In this document: positions 34,328 to 43,122 of the stretch, piece after piece
Layout: every line of letters begins with the position of its first letter
Numbering within the stretch: the first letter of the stretch is position 1
Assembly (NCBI RefSeq): GCF_900102625.1
Contig: NZ_FMZC01000003.1
Location: 248,001-312,000, forward strand
Direction of reading: 5' to 3'
Source of the DNA: Paracidovorax valerianellae
GTDB lineage: Bacteria; Pseudomonadota; Gammaproteobacteria; Burkholderiales; Burkholderiaceae_C
DNA: 64,000 bases
Notes under the pieces: model-generated
Database searches by the model: none
What the model saw: only the letters and a program-made list of their open reading frames with translations
What the model was told of the DNA's origin: nothing
Program-made: the position numbers and the translations under genes

Positions 34328-34645
34328 ATGAACTACCGCACTCTCGCTACCGCTGCCGCCATCGCCCTGAGCGCTTTCGCCGCCAACGCCGCCTCCGGCG
34401 TGGAAGGCGACGGCTCCAACTACCCCGCTGCCTCGACCGCCACCAGCGGCCTGACCCGCGAAGCCGTGGTGGCCGACCTGGTCGCCGCACGCCAGAACGG
34501 CACCCTGCCCCGCGCCGGCGACTGGTATGACGTTCCCGCACCCCTGGCCATCTCCAGCAACGAAACGGTGCTGACCCGCAAGGAAGTGCAAGCCGAAACC
34601 GTGGCGGCTGCCAAGTCGAAGCGCAACTTCGGCGGCGACCACTGA
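34328..34645 (+). CDS. DUF4148 small periplasmic protein
   Basis: The 105-residue exported protein has a signal peptide (about 1-22, cleavage near NAAS) and a DUF4148 core: LTREAVVADLVAARQNGTLP and LTRKEVQAETVAA. AAGGA lies seven bases before the ATG. DUF4148 proteins are abundant in Burkholderiales, often near LysR regulators, and of unknown function. It is followed by a strong terminator, so it is a single-gene transcript, perhaps controlled by the divergent LysR regulator. Confidence 0.85.
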   Translation: MNYRTLATAAAIALSAFAANAASGVEGDGSNYPAASTATSGLTREAVVADLVAARQNGTLPRAGDWYDVPAPLAISSNETVLTRKEVQAETVAAAKSKRNFGGDH

Positions 34646-34681
34646 TCGCTCCCCCGCCTGGCCGGCTCGACCGTGCCATGC

Positions 34682-34717
34682 AAAAGGCCCGCAGGCTTCT
34701 CGCCTGCGGGCCTTTTT
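34682..34717. terminator. bidirectional terminator
   Basis: GGCCCGCAGGC (34686-34696) pairs perfectly with GCCTGCGGGCC (34702-34712), with AAAA before and TTTTT after. It separates the DUF4148 gene from the convergent MaoC gene. Confidence 0.95.
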
Positions 34718-34762
34718 CGTTGGGTGCGAGACCCCTGGCGTCTATAGAAAGTGAGCGATGGC

Positions 34763-35227
34763 TTACGGCGCAGCGCCGTAATTGCGTGCCAGCGACTCGG
34801 CCACGCACGCCGGCTTGTCCGCCCCTTCGCGCTCGATGGTGACCAGCCAGGTCATCTGGATGCCGTCCGGCGCCGCCGGCTCGCAGGCCTGCAGCGTGAG
34901 CCGCGCCCGCAGGCGGCTGCCCACCGGGACGGGCGATGTGAACCGCACCCGGTTGAGCCCGTAGTTCACACCCATGCGCGCCCCGGCGATGGAAAAGGCC
35001 GATTCGAAAAAGCGGGGAATCAGCGACAGCGTGAGAAACCCGTGCGCGATCGGCGCGCCGAACGGCCCCTTCGCAGCCCGCTCGGGATCGACATGGATCC
35101 ACTGGTGGTCGCCCGTGGCCTCGGCGAACAGGTCGATCTGCGCCTGGGTGATGGTGATCCAGTCGGTCACCGCCACCTCGCTGCCCACGCAAGCCGCCAC
35201 TTCGGAATACATCTGGAAGGTTTTCAT
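34763..35227 (-). CDS. MaoC-family (R)-hydratase
   Basis: The 154-residue protein is a single hot-dog domain with the hydratase-2 signature: FAEATGDHQWIHVD, carrying the catalytic Asp and His, followed by PFGAPIAHGFLTLSLI. Such enzymes hydrate trans-2-enoyl-CoA to (R)-3-hydroxyacyl-CoA or act on related thioesters. NodN-like members share this size. The substrate cannot be read from context: its neighbours are an orphan ParA gene and a DUF4148 gene. Confidence 0.88.
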   Translation of the reverse strand: MKTFQMYSEVAACVGSEVAVTDWITITQAQIDLFAEATGDHQWIHVDPERAAKGPFGAPIAHGFLTLSLIPRFFESAFSIAGARMGVNYGLNRVRFTSPVPVGSRLRARLTLQACEPAAPDGIQMTWLVTIEREGADKPACVAESLARNYGAAP

Positions 35228-35323
35228 GCGCGCACTTTAGGCCCGGGTGGGCCGCGCGCGTTGTCGGGCGCGCGACAGCGGTGCAGCGCCGTGCCGTGCC
35301 GCGCCGTGGCTATAGGCGACCGA

Positions 35324-35941
35324 TTACTGATCGAGCCAGCGGCAGATGCCCTGCCATTGCTCCAGGTCGCGCGCGACCCGGCTGGGCGACACGTCGAAAA
35401 CCGACAGGCCCTGCGCTGCGAGATGGATGTAGTTCTGCGTATCGCGCAACTGGCCCAGCACCGGAAGGCCCAGGCTTTCGACGAATTCGTTCAGCTTGTC
35501 GGCTGCGATGGTGCGGGCATCGACGCGCATGCCGACGATGCCGATCTGCGTGTTGGCGGCATGGCGGCTTTCGGCCAGCTCGTCCAGGAAGCCGCGGATG
35601 GCGAAGATGTCGAACACGCTCGCCTGCAGCGGCACGATCACCTTGTCGGCGAGCTTGAGCACCTCTTTCAGCTGCGCGCCGTGCAGGCCCGCTGGCGTGT
35701 CGAGCACCGCATGGCTGGACTCTTTGGGTGGGCGGCCGATGGCGTCGGGCTGCACTGGCCAGTCGCCGATGGGGCGCACGGCCGGGGACCGCAGGCCGCG
35801 CCACAGCCGGGACGACTGCTGCGGATCGGCATCGCCCAGCACCACGGCGTGGCCCTGGCTGGCGAAGTAACCGGCGATGTTGGTGGAGAGCGTGGATTTG
35901 CCCACGCCGCCCTTGGGATTGGCCACTGCGATCACTGGCAT
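35324..35941 (-). CDS. orphan ParA-family ATPase
   Basis: The 205-residue protein has the deviant Walker A loop KGGVGKST (residues 10-17), an ADPQQSS switch region and VLDTPAG as switch II. It is shorter than chromosomal ParA and lacks an N-terminal DNA-binding domain. No parB, parS-like site or origin is close, so it belongs to the orphan ParA/MipZ-like set that positions other cargo such as chemosensory arrays or carboxysome-like complexes in other bacteria. The cargo is unknown here. Repeat copy B separates it from the LysE gene. Confidence 0.85.
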   Translation of the reverse strand: MPVIAVANPKGGVGKSTLSTNIAGYFASQGHAVVLGDADPQQSSRLWRGLRSPAVRPIGDWPVQPDAIGRPPKESSHAVLDTPAGLHGAQLKEVLKLADKVIVPLQASVFDIFAIRGFLDELAESRHAANTQIGIVGMRVDARTIAADKLNEFVESLGLPVLGQLRDTQNYIHLAAQGLSVFDVSPSRVARDLEQWQGICRWLDQ

Positions 35942-36021
35942 ACACGGCTCCTCGGTGTCAGAAGTTGGGATGGCGGTGGCGATGGTAGCGCCGCCCGGGG
36001 CTGGAATGAAACATGGGCATC

Positions 36022-36076
36022 AAAAACCCTTCCAGCGCATATTCCACTAGGGCACATAGCTATATTTTTTATAGCA
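36022..36076 (-). repeat. dispersed short repeat, copy B
   Basis: On the minus strand it reads TGCTATAAAAAATATAGC (perfect hairpin), then GTGCCCTAGTGG, then GCGCTGGAAGGG and TTTTTG. It lies between the LysE gene and the ParA gene, 30 bases downstream of the LysE gene start of the gap. Confidence 0.82.
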
Positions 36077-36105
36077 CGCATTCGACCATTCTTTTGGCGG
36101 TGCAT

Positions 36106-36744
36106 TCAGCCATGCTGGGCGCCGCGCTTGACGAAGAAAAGCCCCGTGCCCACGGCCACCAGCAGGCCGCCGAACACGCGGTTCTGTGCCCGCATGGCGC
36201 GAGCGCTGCGCAGCAGGCGGCGCATGGCGCTCGCGCCAGCGGCGTAGCCGTGCATGACGGCCATGTCCACCACCACCATGGTGGCAGCCATGGCGAGCAA
36301 TTGCGTCCACAGCGGGCGCGCGTCGGTCATGAACTGGGGCAGCACCGCCACCATGAAGATGATGCCCTTGGGATTGGTGGCATTGGTCAGAAAGCCGGTG
36401 AGGCAGCGCTTTTGCCAGGGGCCGGCAGGCGCCGCTTCGCCGCCTTGCAGGGGCGAAGCCTCGCCCGAGCGCCACTGGGCGATGCCCACATAGATGAGAT
36501 AGCACGCCCCGAGGATCTTGACCGCGCTGAAGGCCGTCTCAGAGGCCAGCAGCAGCGAGCCCACGCCCGCCCCGGCGATCACCAGCACCAGCAGCAGCCC
36601 CAGTTGCAGGCCCAGGATGGTGGCGCCGGTCTTTCGCACGCCATAGGAGAGCCCGTGGCTCATCGACAGCACGGCGCCGGAGCCCGGCGAGATCGCGATG
36701 AGGCAAGCCGCCGCCAGAAAAGCCAGCCAGGTGTGCAGGTCCAT
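36106..36744 (-). CDS. LysE/RhtB-family amino-acid exporter
   Basis: The 212-residue inner-membrane protein has about six helices. It begins with the family start (LAACLIAISPGSGAVLSMSHGLSYG) and has the ATNPKGIIFMVAVLPQF motif in the middle. RhtB-type exporters expel amino acids or related compounds; the substrate is not predictable. It is divergent from the Kef-type antiporter with 159 bases between starts and shows no operon partner. Confidence 0.9.
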   Translation of the reverse strand: MDLHTWLAFLAAACLIAISPGSGAVLSMSHGLSYGVRKTGATILGLQLGLLLVLVIAGAGVGSLLLASETAFSAVKILGACYLIYVGIAQWRSGEASPLQGGEAAPAGPWQKRCLTGFLTNATNPKGIIFMVAVLPQFMTDARPLWTQLLAMAATMVVVDMAVMHGYAAGASAMRRLLRSARAMRAQNRVFGGLLVAVGTGLFFVKRGAQHG

Positions 36745-36903
36745 GGGTCCACCGAAAAGAAAGAAGATGAAAGGAACGGGAGGCCGCCGATCTTACCGAT
36801 GCCAGAATGGACGGCCCGCTTGGCGCCAGGACCGTCCATGGACCGGCAGCCTTGCCGCCTCGCCGCCGCCCCGACGTTTTCCCCATCCCTCTTTCGATCC
36901 TCC

Positions 36904-38799
36904 ATGGCCCACGCACCCACCTGGCTCACCTACGGTTTTCTTTATCTCGGGGCGGCTGTGCTGGCCGTGCCCATCGCGCGGGCGCTGGGGCTGGGAGCGA
37001 TCATCGGCTACCTGGCGGCCGGCATCGCCATCGGCCCGTGGGGGCTGGGCCTGGTGAGCAATGTGCAGGACATCCTGCATTTCGCCGAGTTCGGCGTGGT
37101 GCTGATGCTGTTCCTGGTGGGACTTGAGCTGCAGCCGAGCCGGCTGTGGAGCCTGCGCCGCCCGATCTTCGGGCTGGGCAGCGCGCAGGTGCTGGGTTGT
37201 GCGGCGCTGCTGTGGCTCGCGGCCTGGGCGTGCGGACTGCCCTGGCGCGTGGGGCTGGTGGGCGCGCTGGGGCTGGCGCTGTCGTCCACGGCCATCGCGC
37301 TGCAGTCGCTGAACGAACGCAACCTGATGCGCACCGACAGCGGACAGAAGGCGTTCTCGATCCTGCTGTTCCAGGACGTGGCGGCCATTCCCATCCTGGC
37401 GCTGCTGCCGCTGCTGGGCGCGGCCGCCGCAGGCGATGCGGCCCCCCACGCCTCGCCCGACCTGCTGCTGGAGGCCGCCAAGATCGTGGGCGTGGTGGGC
37501 GGCATCGTGCTGGGCGGGCGGCTGCTGCTGCGCCCGGTGCTGCGCTGGATCGCCAAGAGCAAGACGCCGGAGATCTTCACCGCCGCCGCGCTGCTGCTGG
37601 TGGTGGGCATCGCCTGGCTGATGGTGATCGTGGGCCTGTCGATGGCGCTGGGCGCCTTCCTTGCCGGCGTGCTGCTGGCCGACAGCGAATACCGGCGCGA
37701 GCTGGAGGCCGATATCGAGCCCTTCAAGGGCCTGCTGCTCGGGCTCTTTTTCATGGCCGTGGGCATGTCCATCGACTTCGGCGTGCTGATGCGCTCTCCG
37801 GGGTTGATGGCCCTGGTGCTGCTCGGTTTTCTGGCCATCAAGGGCGTGGTGATCTACGCATTGGCACGGGTGACCGGCACGCCGTACCAGGAGCGCCCCG
37901 TGATGACGCTGCTGCTGGCGCAGGGCGGCGAGTTCGCGTTCGTCGTGTTTCAGGCGGCGTCGACGGCAGGCGCGATACCGGCCGCCACCGCGTCGCTGCT
38001 GATCGGCGCCGTGGCGCTGTCGATGCTGCTGTCGCCGCTGCTGCTGGTGTTGCTGGACCGCGTGCTGCTGCGCCGCTATGCGCGGCTCAAGACCGATGTG
38101 CCGGCGGCGGCCAAGATCTCAGAGCCGCAGGAGGCGCCCGTCATCATCGCGGGCTTCGGGCGCTACGGGCAGATCGTCGCGCGCACCATGCTGCTGCAAG
38201 CCGTGCCGACCACCGTGCTGGACCACAGCGTGGAGATGCTGGAGGTGGCCCACACCTTCGGCTACCGCGTGTTCTACGGCGACGCCACGCGGCTGGAGCT
38301 ACTGCGCATTGCGGGAGCTGCACAGGCCCGCATCCTCGTCATCGCGGTGGACGACGCGAGCCAGTCCATTAAGATCGCCGCGTTGGCGCGCGCTCACTTT
38401 CCACATCTGAAAATCGTGGCCCGAGCCCGCAACGTGAGCCATTGGAACTCGCTGCGCGATCTGGGCGTGGAGCATGTCGAACGCGAGTTATTCGAGTCCA
38501 GCCTGAAGACCGCCCGCACGGTGCTGGAACTCATGGGCCTGCCGGCGCAAGACGCTCTGCGCGTGGCGGACCGGTTCCGCGAACACAACATCGACCTGGC
38601 CAACCGCATGTACCCGCACCACAAAAACCACGAGAAGTTCATCGCCGTTGCGCGGCAAGGCCGCCAGCAGCTGGTGGAACAGATGGCCAAGGAGCGGCAG
38701 GAAGCCGCATCCGCTGCGGCGGATGCGGAAACCATGGCGGACGCCGCAGGCCATGCCCCGCCCGCGCAGCGCACCGGCCTGCCGCCGGGCAGCGCCTGA
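36904..38799 (+). CDS. Kef-type monovalent cation:proton antiporter (CPA2)
   Basis: The 631-residue inner-membrane protein has a twelve-helix CPA2 domain (about 1-385: LGAIIGYLAAGIAIGPWGLG, LFLVGLELQPSRLW, SSTAIALQSLNER). An RCK/TrkA-N domain follows (about 410-530; GFGRYGQIVARTM nucleotide loop), then a charged C-terminal tail. KefB/KefC proteins efflux potassium when glutathione adducts form; YbaL is a close relative, and I cannot choose between them. No KefF/KefG ancillary gene is adjacent. The last 60 residues are Ala/Glu-rich and variable. Confidence 0.9.
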   Translation: MAHAPTWLTYGFLYLGAAVLAVPIARALGLGAIIGYLAAGIAIGPWGLGLVSNVQDILHFAEFGVVLMLFLVGLELQPSRLWSLRRPIFGLGSAQVLGCAALLWLAAWACGLPWRVGLVGALGLALSSTAIALQSLNERNLMRTDSGQKAFSILLFQDVAAIPILALLPLLGAAAAGDAAPHASPDLLLEAAKIVGVVGGIVLGGRLLLRPVLRWIAKSKTPEIFTAAALLLVVGIAWLMVIVGLSMALGAFLAGVLLADSEYRRELEADIEPFKGLLLGLFFMAVGMSIDFGVLMRSPGLMALVLLGFLAIKGVVIYALARVTGTPYQERPVMTLLLAQGGEFAFVVFQAASTAGAIPAATASLLIGAVALSMLLSPLLLVLLDRVLLRRYARLKTDVPAAAKISEPQEAPVIIAGFGRYGQIVARTMLLQAVPTTVLDHSVEMLEVAHTFGYRVFYGDATRLELLRIAGAAQARILVIAVDDASQSIKIAALARAHFPHLKIVARARNVSHWNSLRDLGVEHVERELFESSLKTARTVLELMGLPAQDALRVADRFREHNIDLANRMYPHHKNHEKFIAVARQGRQQLVEQMAKERQEAASAAADAETMADAAGHAPPAQRTGLPPGSA

Positions 38800-38883
38800 C
38801 GTTTTTTCAACCGGCGGCCGCGGTCCGCGCCGCGACCGCCGGCCCATCCCCCAAGACCCGTTTGCGAAAGGACACACGACCCC

Positions 38884-41800
38884 ATGCGCCGTTTCGAAAT
38901 GATCGAAGGAAACTCCAGCAAATTCTGGGAGATCGAGCCCTCCGGCTCCGACCTGAACATCCGGTGGGGCCGCATCGGCACGGCCGGCCAGAGCCAGACC
39001 AAATCGTTCGCCGACGCCGCAAAGGCGTCGGCGGCGCTGACCAAGCTGGTCACCGAGAAAACGAACAAGGGCTACAGCGAAGTCGGCGTGGCCCCGGGCG
39101 CTGCCATCGGCGCCTCGCCGGCGCCCGCCGCCAAGGCGGCCGCGCCCCAGGCCGTTTCCAGACAGGCGGCTGCGGACGGTGCCGAGCCCTCCATTGCCGC
39201 CAGCGCTCCTGCACCGGTTCCCGCCCCGGCGGAAAGCCTGGACGCGCAGTGCGATCGTGTTTTCGCAGCCTTCTGCACGCAATTGGCCGAGGGTGCGATG
39301 AAGGTAGAAGACGTGTTCTCGGCCGCGGTGCTCAAGCGCCAGCACGGCGTGAGCGACCAGGGCGCCTCGATGGCATTCGAGCGCCTGAAATCCGAAGGCC
39401 TGCTGACGGGCTGGGGCACGACCGCGCAGGTCGGCAAGCGCGCGCCAGCCCTCGCCCAGGCCCTGCTCGCCGAAGCGGCGGCTGTGGCCGCGACCACGCC
39501 GCCAGCAGCAGCGACCACCGATGCCCCGGCCGGTGATGGCGGGCCCGGCGCGGTGCCGCCCTGGCTGGCCCAGGGCGACCCTGTGCGCCTGACGCCCCAG
39601 ATGGAGCGCGAGACCTACGCCTCGCGCCGTTTCCCCCAGGAAACAAAAGCCGTTGCGCTGCCCCAGGCATGGAAGCGCGTGCGCAGCAGCTGCAACTTCC
39701 TGATCGATTTGGCGAGCACCGACGCCCCCCTGCGCGATCCGCTGCAGCGCACCATCGACCGCCTCAACCTGCACACGGTCGATGCCGATGCGGAGGCCGA
39801 CACGGCGCTGCTCGCGCTGGCCTTGGCCAGTTCGGGCTACTACGGCGAGAACGACCCGGCCGACGCCATCGCGGACTACCTCGTGGCGCAGTACGGACTG
39901 CCGGGGGCCGTCGACCTCCTGATGGCATCGCAGCGCCTGGAGACGACCAACGATTACGACTCGACGATCAAGAAGCGCCGTGCGCACCTGTCCGCCACCG
40001 TCACCCGCCCGATGAGCAACGGATGGCGCGGGCCGTTGGGTGAGGGCGAAGAGGCCTTCCGCCGCTATCTCGCGGCCGCGCCACAGGCCGAGTGGGAGAC
40101 CTGTGCGGACCGCATCGAGGCCGCCCTGCCTTCTCTGCATCCGAGCCGGCAGCCGGCGATGGCGCTGCTGCTGCCCGACCGGCCTGCGGTTTCCGACGCG
40201 CTGGCGCATCGGCTCGCCGCCGAGAAGGACGTGCCCGAAACCCTGCACTGGCTGCTGCTCACAGCCACGGACCCCACCGCGCTCGCGCTGGCCGCGAAGA
40301 CGCGCCTGGGCTACTCCGAGGGCTTCTGGGGCAACAGGCGCATGGTGGCGACGGCCGTGCGCGAACGCGGCACCGGTGCGGTGGCGGTGCTGGAACGCGG
40401 GGCCGACGAGGAGGCCGCCGGCGAAGCGCTGGCCGCCCTCGGCACTCCCGAGGCCGTGCATGCGTTGGCCAAGGCCGCCAGCGGCTCCAAGGGCGCTCTG
40501 GCGCGCCTGTCCCTGGCGGCGGACCGCTGGCCGCTCGCGGCGATCGCGGCCCTCTCGCGGTTGGTGGCCGCGGATGGAAAGGACGCAGGCCTGCTCACGC
40601 CCATGCTCTCGCGCCTGCTGCGTGCGCACGGGCAGAGCGTGCCGCTGCTGCGCCCCTGGCTGGATGCCGCCGCGCAGGCTGCCGTGGACCGGCAACTGGC
40701 TCTCCTCACCGGCCCGGCCGAGGTGGCCGCCCGCGAAGAATTGCCGGCCGTTCTCGCCGATCCGCCCTGGCTCGCGAAGACCGCGCGCAAGACCGCGGCG
40801 GTGCTGTCGATCGAGCCGCTGCCGCTGGCCCCCGTCGAGGAATGGGCGCCCGGCGAACGCGAAGAGGCGCAGCGTCTCAACTCGTGGCAGCTCAGCCGCT
40901 TTGCGAAGGCGGCGCAGGACGTGGCGGAGATGGTGGATCTGCTGGGCTTCGACACGACCAAGAAAAAAAAGCTCAGTACGCACGGCGAAGAGGCCGCTCG
41001 CGCCATCCGGGCGGGAGACGCCGATGCGCTCATCGCGGCATGGCGCGCCATGCTGGCCGAGCGCAAGCGCGAGCGCTACTACTGGTATTCCTTCGACTGC
41101 GTGGCCGTGGCCACGCTGCCTCCAGCGCTCGCCGCGCCGTTCTGGAATGCCGTGGCGGGCGAGGCCGAGGGCTACGGCGTGGGCCATGCCATCGCCAAGC
41201 TGGGCCTGCCCGCGCTGCCGGCGCTCGCCGCCATGGTGCGCGCGAAGCCGGCCGAAAACCTGGCCTGGGCGATGCACTACGGTGCTGTGGAGATCGCACC
41301 CACGGCCGCGCGCGCGTTCGCCAAGCTCAAGACCGCGCGCGACGCTGGCCGCGCCTGGCTGCTGAAATACCCCGAGCACGCAGCCTGTGCGCTCATCGCT
41401 CCGGCCCTGGGCAAAGCGGGCGAGGCGCGCGACTGCGCGGGCGCCGCCCTGCGGCTGCTGCATGCGCAGGGCAACGGGGCACTTCTGATGGAGGTGGCAG
41501 GCCGCTACGGTGACGATGCGGTCCTGCAGGTGCTGAACACCGTGCTCGACGAAAGCCCGCTGGACCGCTTCCCGACCAAGCGCGCCAAATTGCCCGATTT
41601 CTGGCAGCCGCGCGGCTGGCGCCGCCCAGTGCTGCAAGACGGTCCGGGGCGCGGCAAGGCACTGCCCGACGAAGCGCTCGACGCGCTCGGCCAGATGCTG
41701 ACCTTCCCCACGAGCGAGGAGGTGTATGCCGGCATCGCGGTGGTGCGCGAGGCCTGCACGCCCGATTCGCTGGCCGACTTTGCATGGGATGCATTCGGCG

Positions 41801-43071
41801 CCTGGCTCGAAGCAGGCGGCCCGTCCAAGGAGGGTTGGGCGCTGACCGCGCTGGGCCTGCTGGGCACCGACGACACCGCCCGCCGGCTCACGCCCTTCAT
41901 CCGCGCCTGGCCCGGCGAGTCGGCCCATGCGCGCGCCGTCACGGGGCTGGACGTGCTCGCGCAGATCGGGACCGACGTCGCGCTGATGCTGCTCAACGGC
42001 ATCGCACAGAAGATCAAGTTCAAGGGCTTGCAGGACAAGGCACGCGAGAAGATCGCCGCCATCGCCGAGGCGCGTGGCCTGAGCCCCGAGGAGCTGGAGG
42101 ACCGCCTCGCGCCCGACCTGGGCCTGGACGCGCAGGGCACGCTGCGGCTCGACTTCGGTCCGAGGGCCTTCAAGGTGGGCTTCGACGAGACGCTCAAACC
42201 CTATGTGCGCGAGGTCTCGGTGGACGGCAGCGACGGCGCGCGCCTGCCGGACCTGCCCAAGCCGAAGAAGACCGACGACCCCGCCCTCTCGGCGGAGGCC
42301 GTGGAGCGTTTCAAGCTGCTCAAGAAGGACGCGCGCACCATCGCCAGCCAGCAGTTGCTGCGCCTGGAAGTGGCCATGTGCGCGCGCCGGCGCTGGACGC
42401 CGGAGGTGTTCCGTGCCTTCCTCGCCGGCCACCCGCTCGTGCGCCACATCGTGCAGCGCCTGGTTTGGGGCGTGTACGAGGTGGAAGATGGCGGCAGCTA
42501 CGGCGGCCGGCTCACGGCCTGTTTTCGCGTGGCGGAAGACGGCAGCGCCACCACGGCCGAGGACGATGCGTTCGATATCCCGGAGGGCACGCAGGTGCGC
42601 ATCGGCGTTCCGCATGCGCTGGAGCTGTCGCCCGAGGACGCCGCGGCCTTCGGCCAGATCTTCGCGGACTACGAACTGCTGCAGCCATTCCCGCAGATCG
42701 GCCGCGACACCTACACGCTGACCGAGGCGGAGAAGGCGGACATCAAGCTCTCGCGCTGGACCAAGGCCAAGGTGCCCACGGGCCGCGTGCTGGGCCTGGT
42801 CAACAAGGGCTGGCGCCGCGGGCAGGCGCAGGACGGCGGCGGCATCTGGTACTTCACCAAGCCGCTGGGTGCCGCCCACGTGATCGAGTTGCACCTGGAC
42901 CCCGGCATCATCGTGGGCATGGTGGACGAATACCCCGAGCAGGAGCTGGGCGAAGTGCAGGTGGGCAAGCCTTCCGCCTGGGGCGAACTGCAGAATGCCG
43001 AGCCCATCGGCCGCCTGGACGCCATCTCCGCCAGCGAGCTGATCCGCGACCTGGAGGGACTTCGCGCCTGA
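38884..43071 (+). CDS. WGR/DUF4132 giant protein (YehI/MolR-like)
   Basis: The 1395-residue protein has an N-terminal WGR domain (about 8-65, with IRWGRIGTAGQ). An Ala/Pro linker (about 70-120), a winged-helix-like segment (about 125-195) and a second linker follow. A very long alpha-helical, HEAT-like body with many Ala/Leu pairs (about 240-1050) leads to a C-terminal DUF4132 region (about 1080-1390; ARRRWTPEVFRAFLAGHPLVRH, WTKAKVPTGRVLG). WGR domains bind nucleic acid or contact PARP-type partners. The domain order matches E. coli YehI and MolR. It opens the five-gene MoxR-VWA-SWIM block, 51 bases before the ATPase. It is probably a scaffold or substrate receptor; no enzymatic motif was seen. 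Confidence 0.88.
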   Translation: MRRFEMIEGNSSKFWEIEPSGSDLNIRWGRIGTAGQSQTKSFADAAKASAALTKLVTEKTNKGYSEVGVAPGAAIGASPAPAAKAAAPQAVSRQAAADGAEPSIAASAPAPVPAPAESLDAQCDRVFAAFCTQLAEGAMKVEDVFSAAVLKRQHGVSDQGASMAFERLKSEGLLTGWGTTAQVGKRAPALAQALLAEAAAVAATTPPAAATTDAPAGDGGPGAVPPWLAQGDPVRLTPQMERETYASRRFPQETKAVALPQAWKRVRSSCNFLIDLASTDAPLRDPLQRTIDRLNLHTVDADAEADTALLALALASSGYYGENDPADAIADYLVAQYGLPGAVDLLMASQRLETTNDYDSTIKKRRAHLSATVTRPMSNGWRGPLGEGEEAFRRYLAAAPQAEWETCADRIEAALPSLHPSRQPAMALLLPDRPAVSDALAHRLAAEKDVPETLHWLLLTATDPTALALAAKTRLGYSEGFWGNRRMVATAVRERGTGAVAVLERGADEEAAGEALAALGTPEAVHALAKAASGSKGALARLSLAADRWPLAAIAALSRLVAADGKDAGLLTPMLSRLLRAHGQSVPLLRPWLDAAAQAAVDRQLALLTGPAEVAAREELPAVLADPPWLAKTARKTAAVLSIEPLPLAPVEEWAPGEREEAQRLNSWQLSRFAKAAQDVAEMVDLLGFDTTKKKKLSTHGEEAARAIRAGDADALIAAWRAMLAERKRERYYWYSFDCVAVATLPPALAAPFWNAVAGEAEGYGVGHAIAKLGLPALPALAAMVRAKPAENLAWAMHYGAVEIAPTAARAFAKLKTARDAGRAWLLKYPEHAACALIAPALGKAGEARDCAGAALRLLHAQGNGALLMEVAGRYGDDAVLQVLNTVLDESPLDRFPTKRAKLPDFWQPRGWRRPVLQDGPGRGKALPDEALDALGQMLTFPTSEEVYAGIAVVREACTPDSLADFAWDAFGAWLEAGGPSKEGWALTALGLLGTDDTARRLTPFIRAWPGESAHARAVTGLDVLAQIGTDVALMLLNGIAQKIKFKGLQDKAREKIAAIAEARGLSPEELEDRLAPDLGLDAQGTLRLDFGPRAFKVGFDETLKPYVREVSVDGSDGARLPDLPKPKKTDDPALSAEAVERFKLLKKDARTIASQQLLRLEVAMCARRRWTPEVFRAFLAGHPLVRHIVQRLVWGVYEVEDGGSYGGRLTACFRVAEDGSATTAEDDAFDIPEGTQVRIGVPHALELSPEDAAAFGQIFADYELLQPFPQIGRDTYTLTEAEKADIKLSRWTKAKVPTGRVLGLVNKGWRRGQAQDGGGIWYFTKPLGAAHVIELHLDPGIIVGMVDEYPEQELGEVQVGKPSAWGELQNAEPIGRLDAISASELIRDLEGLRA

Positions 43072-43122
43072 CCGGCCATCGCTGGCTGCCCCTCGCTTTT
43101 CCTGCACCTGACCGACCGCACC

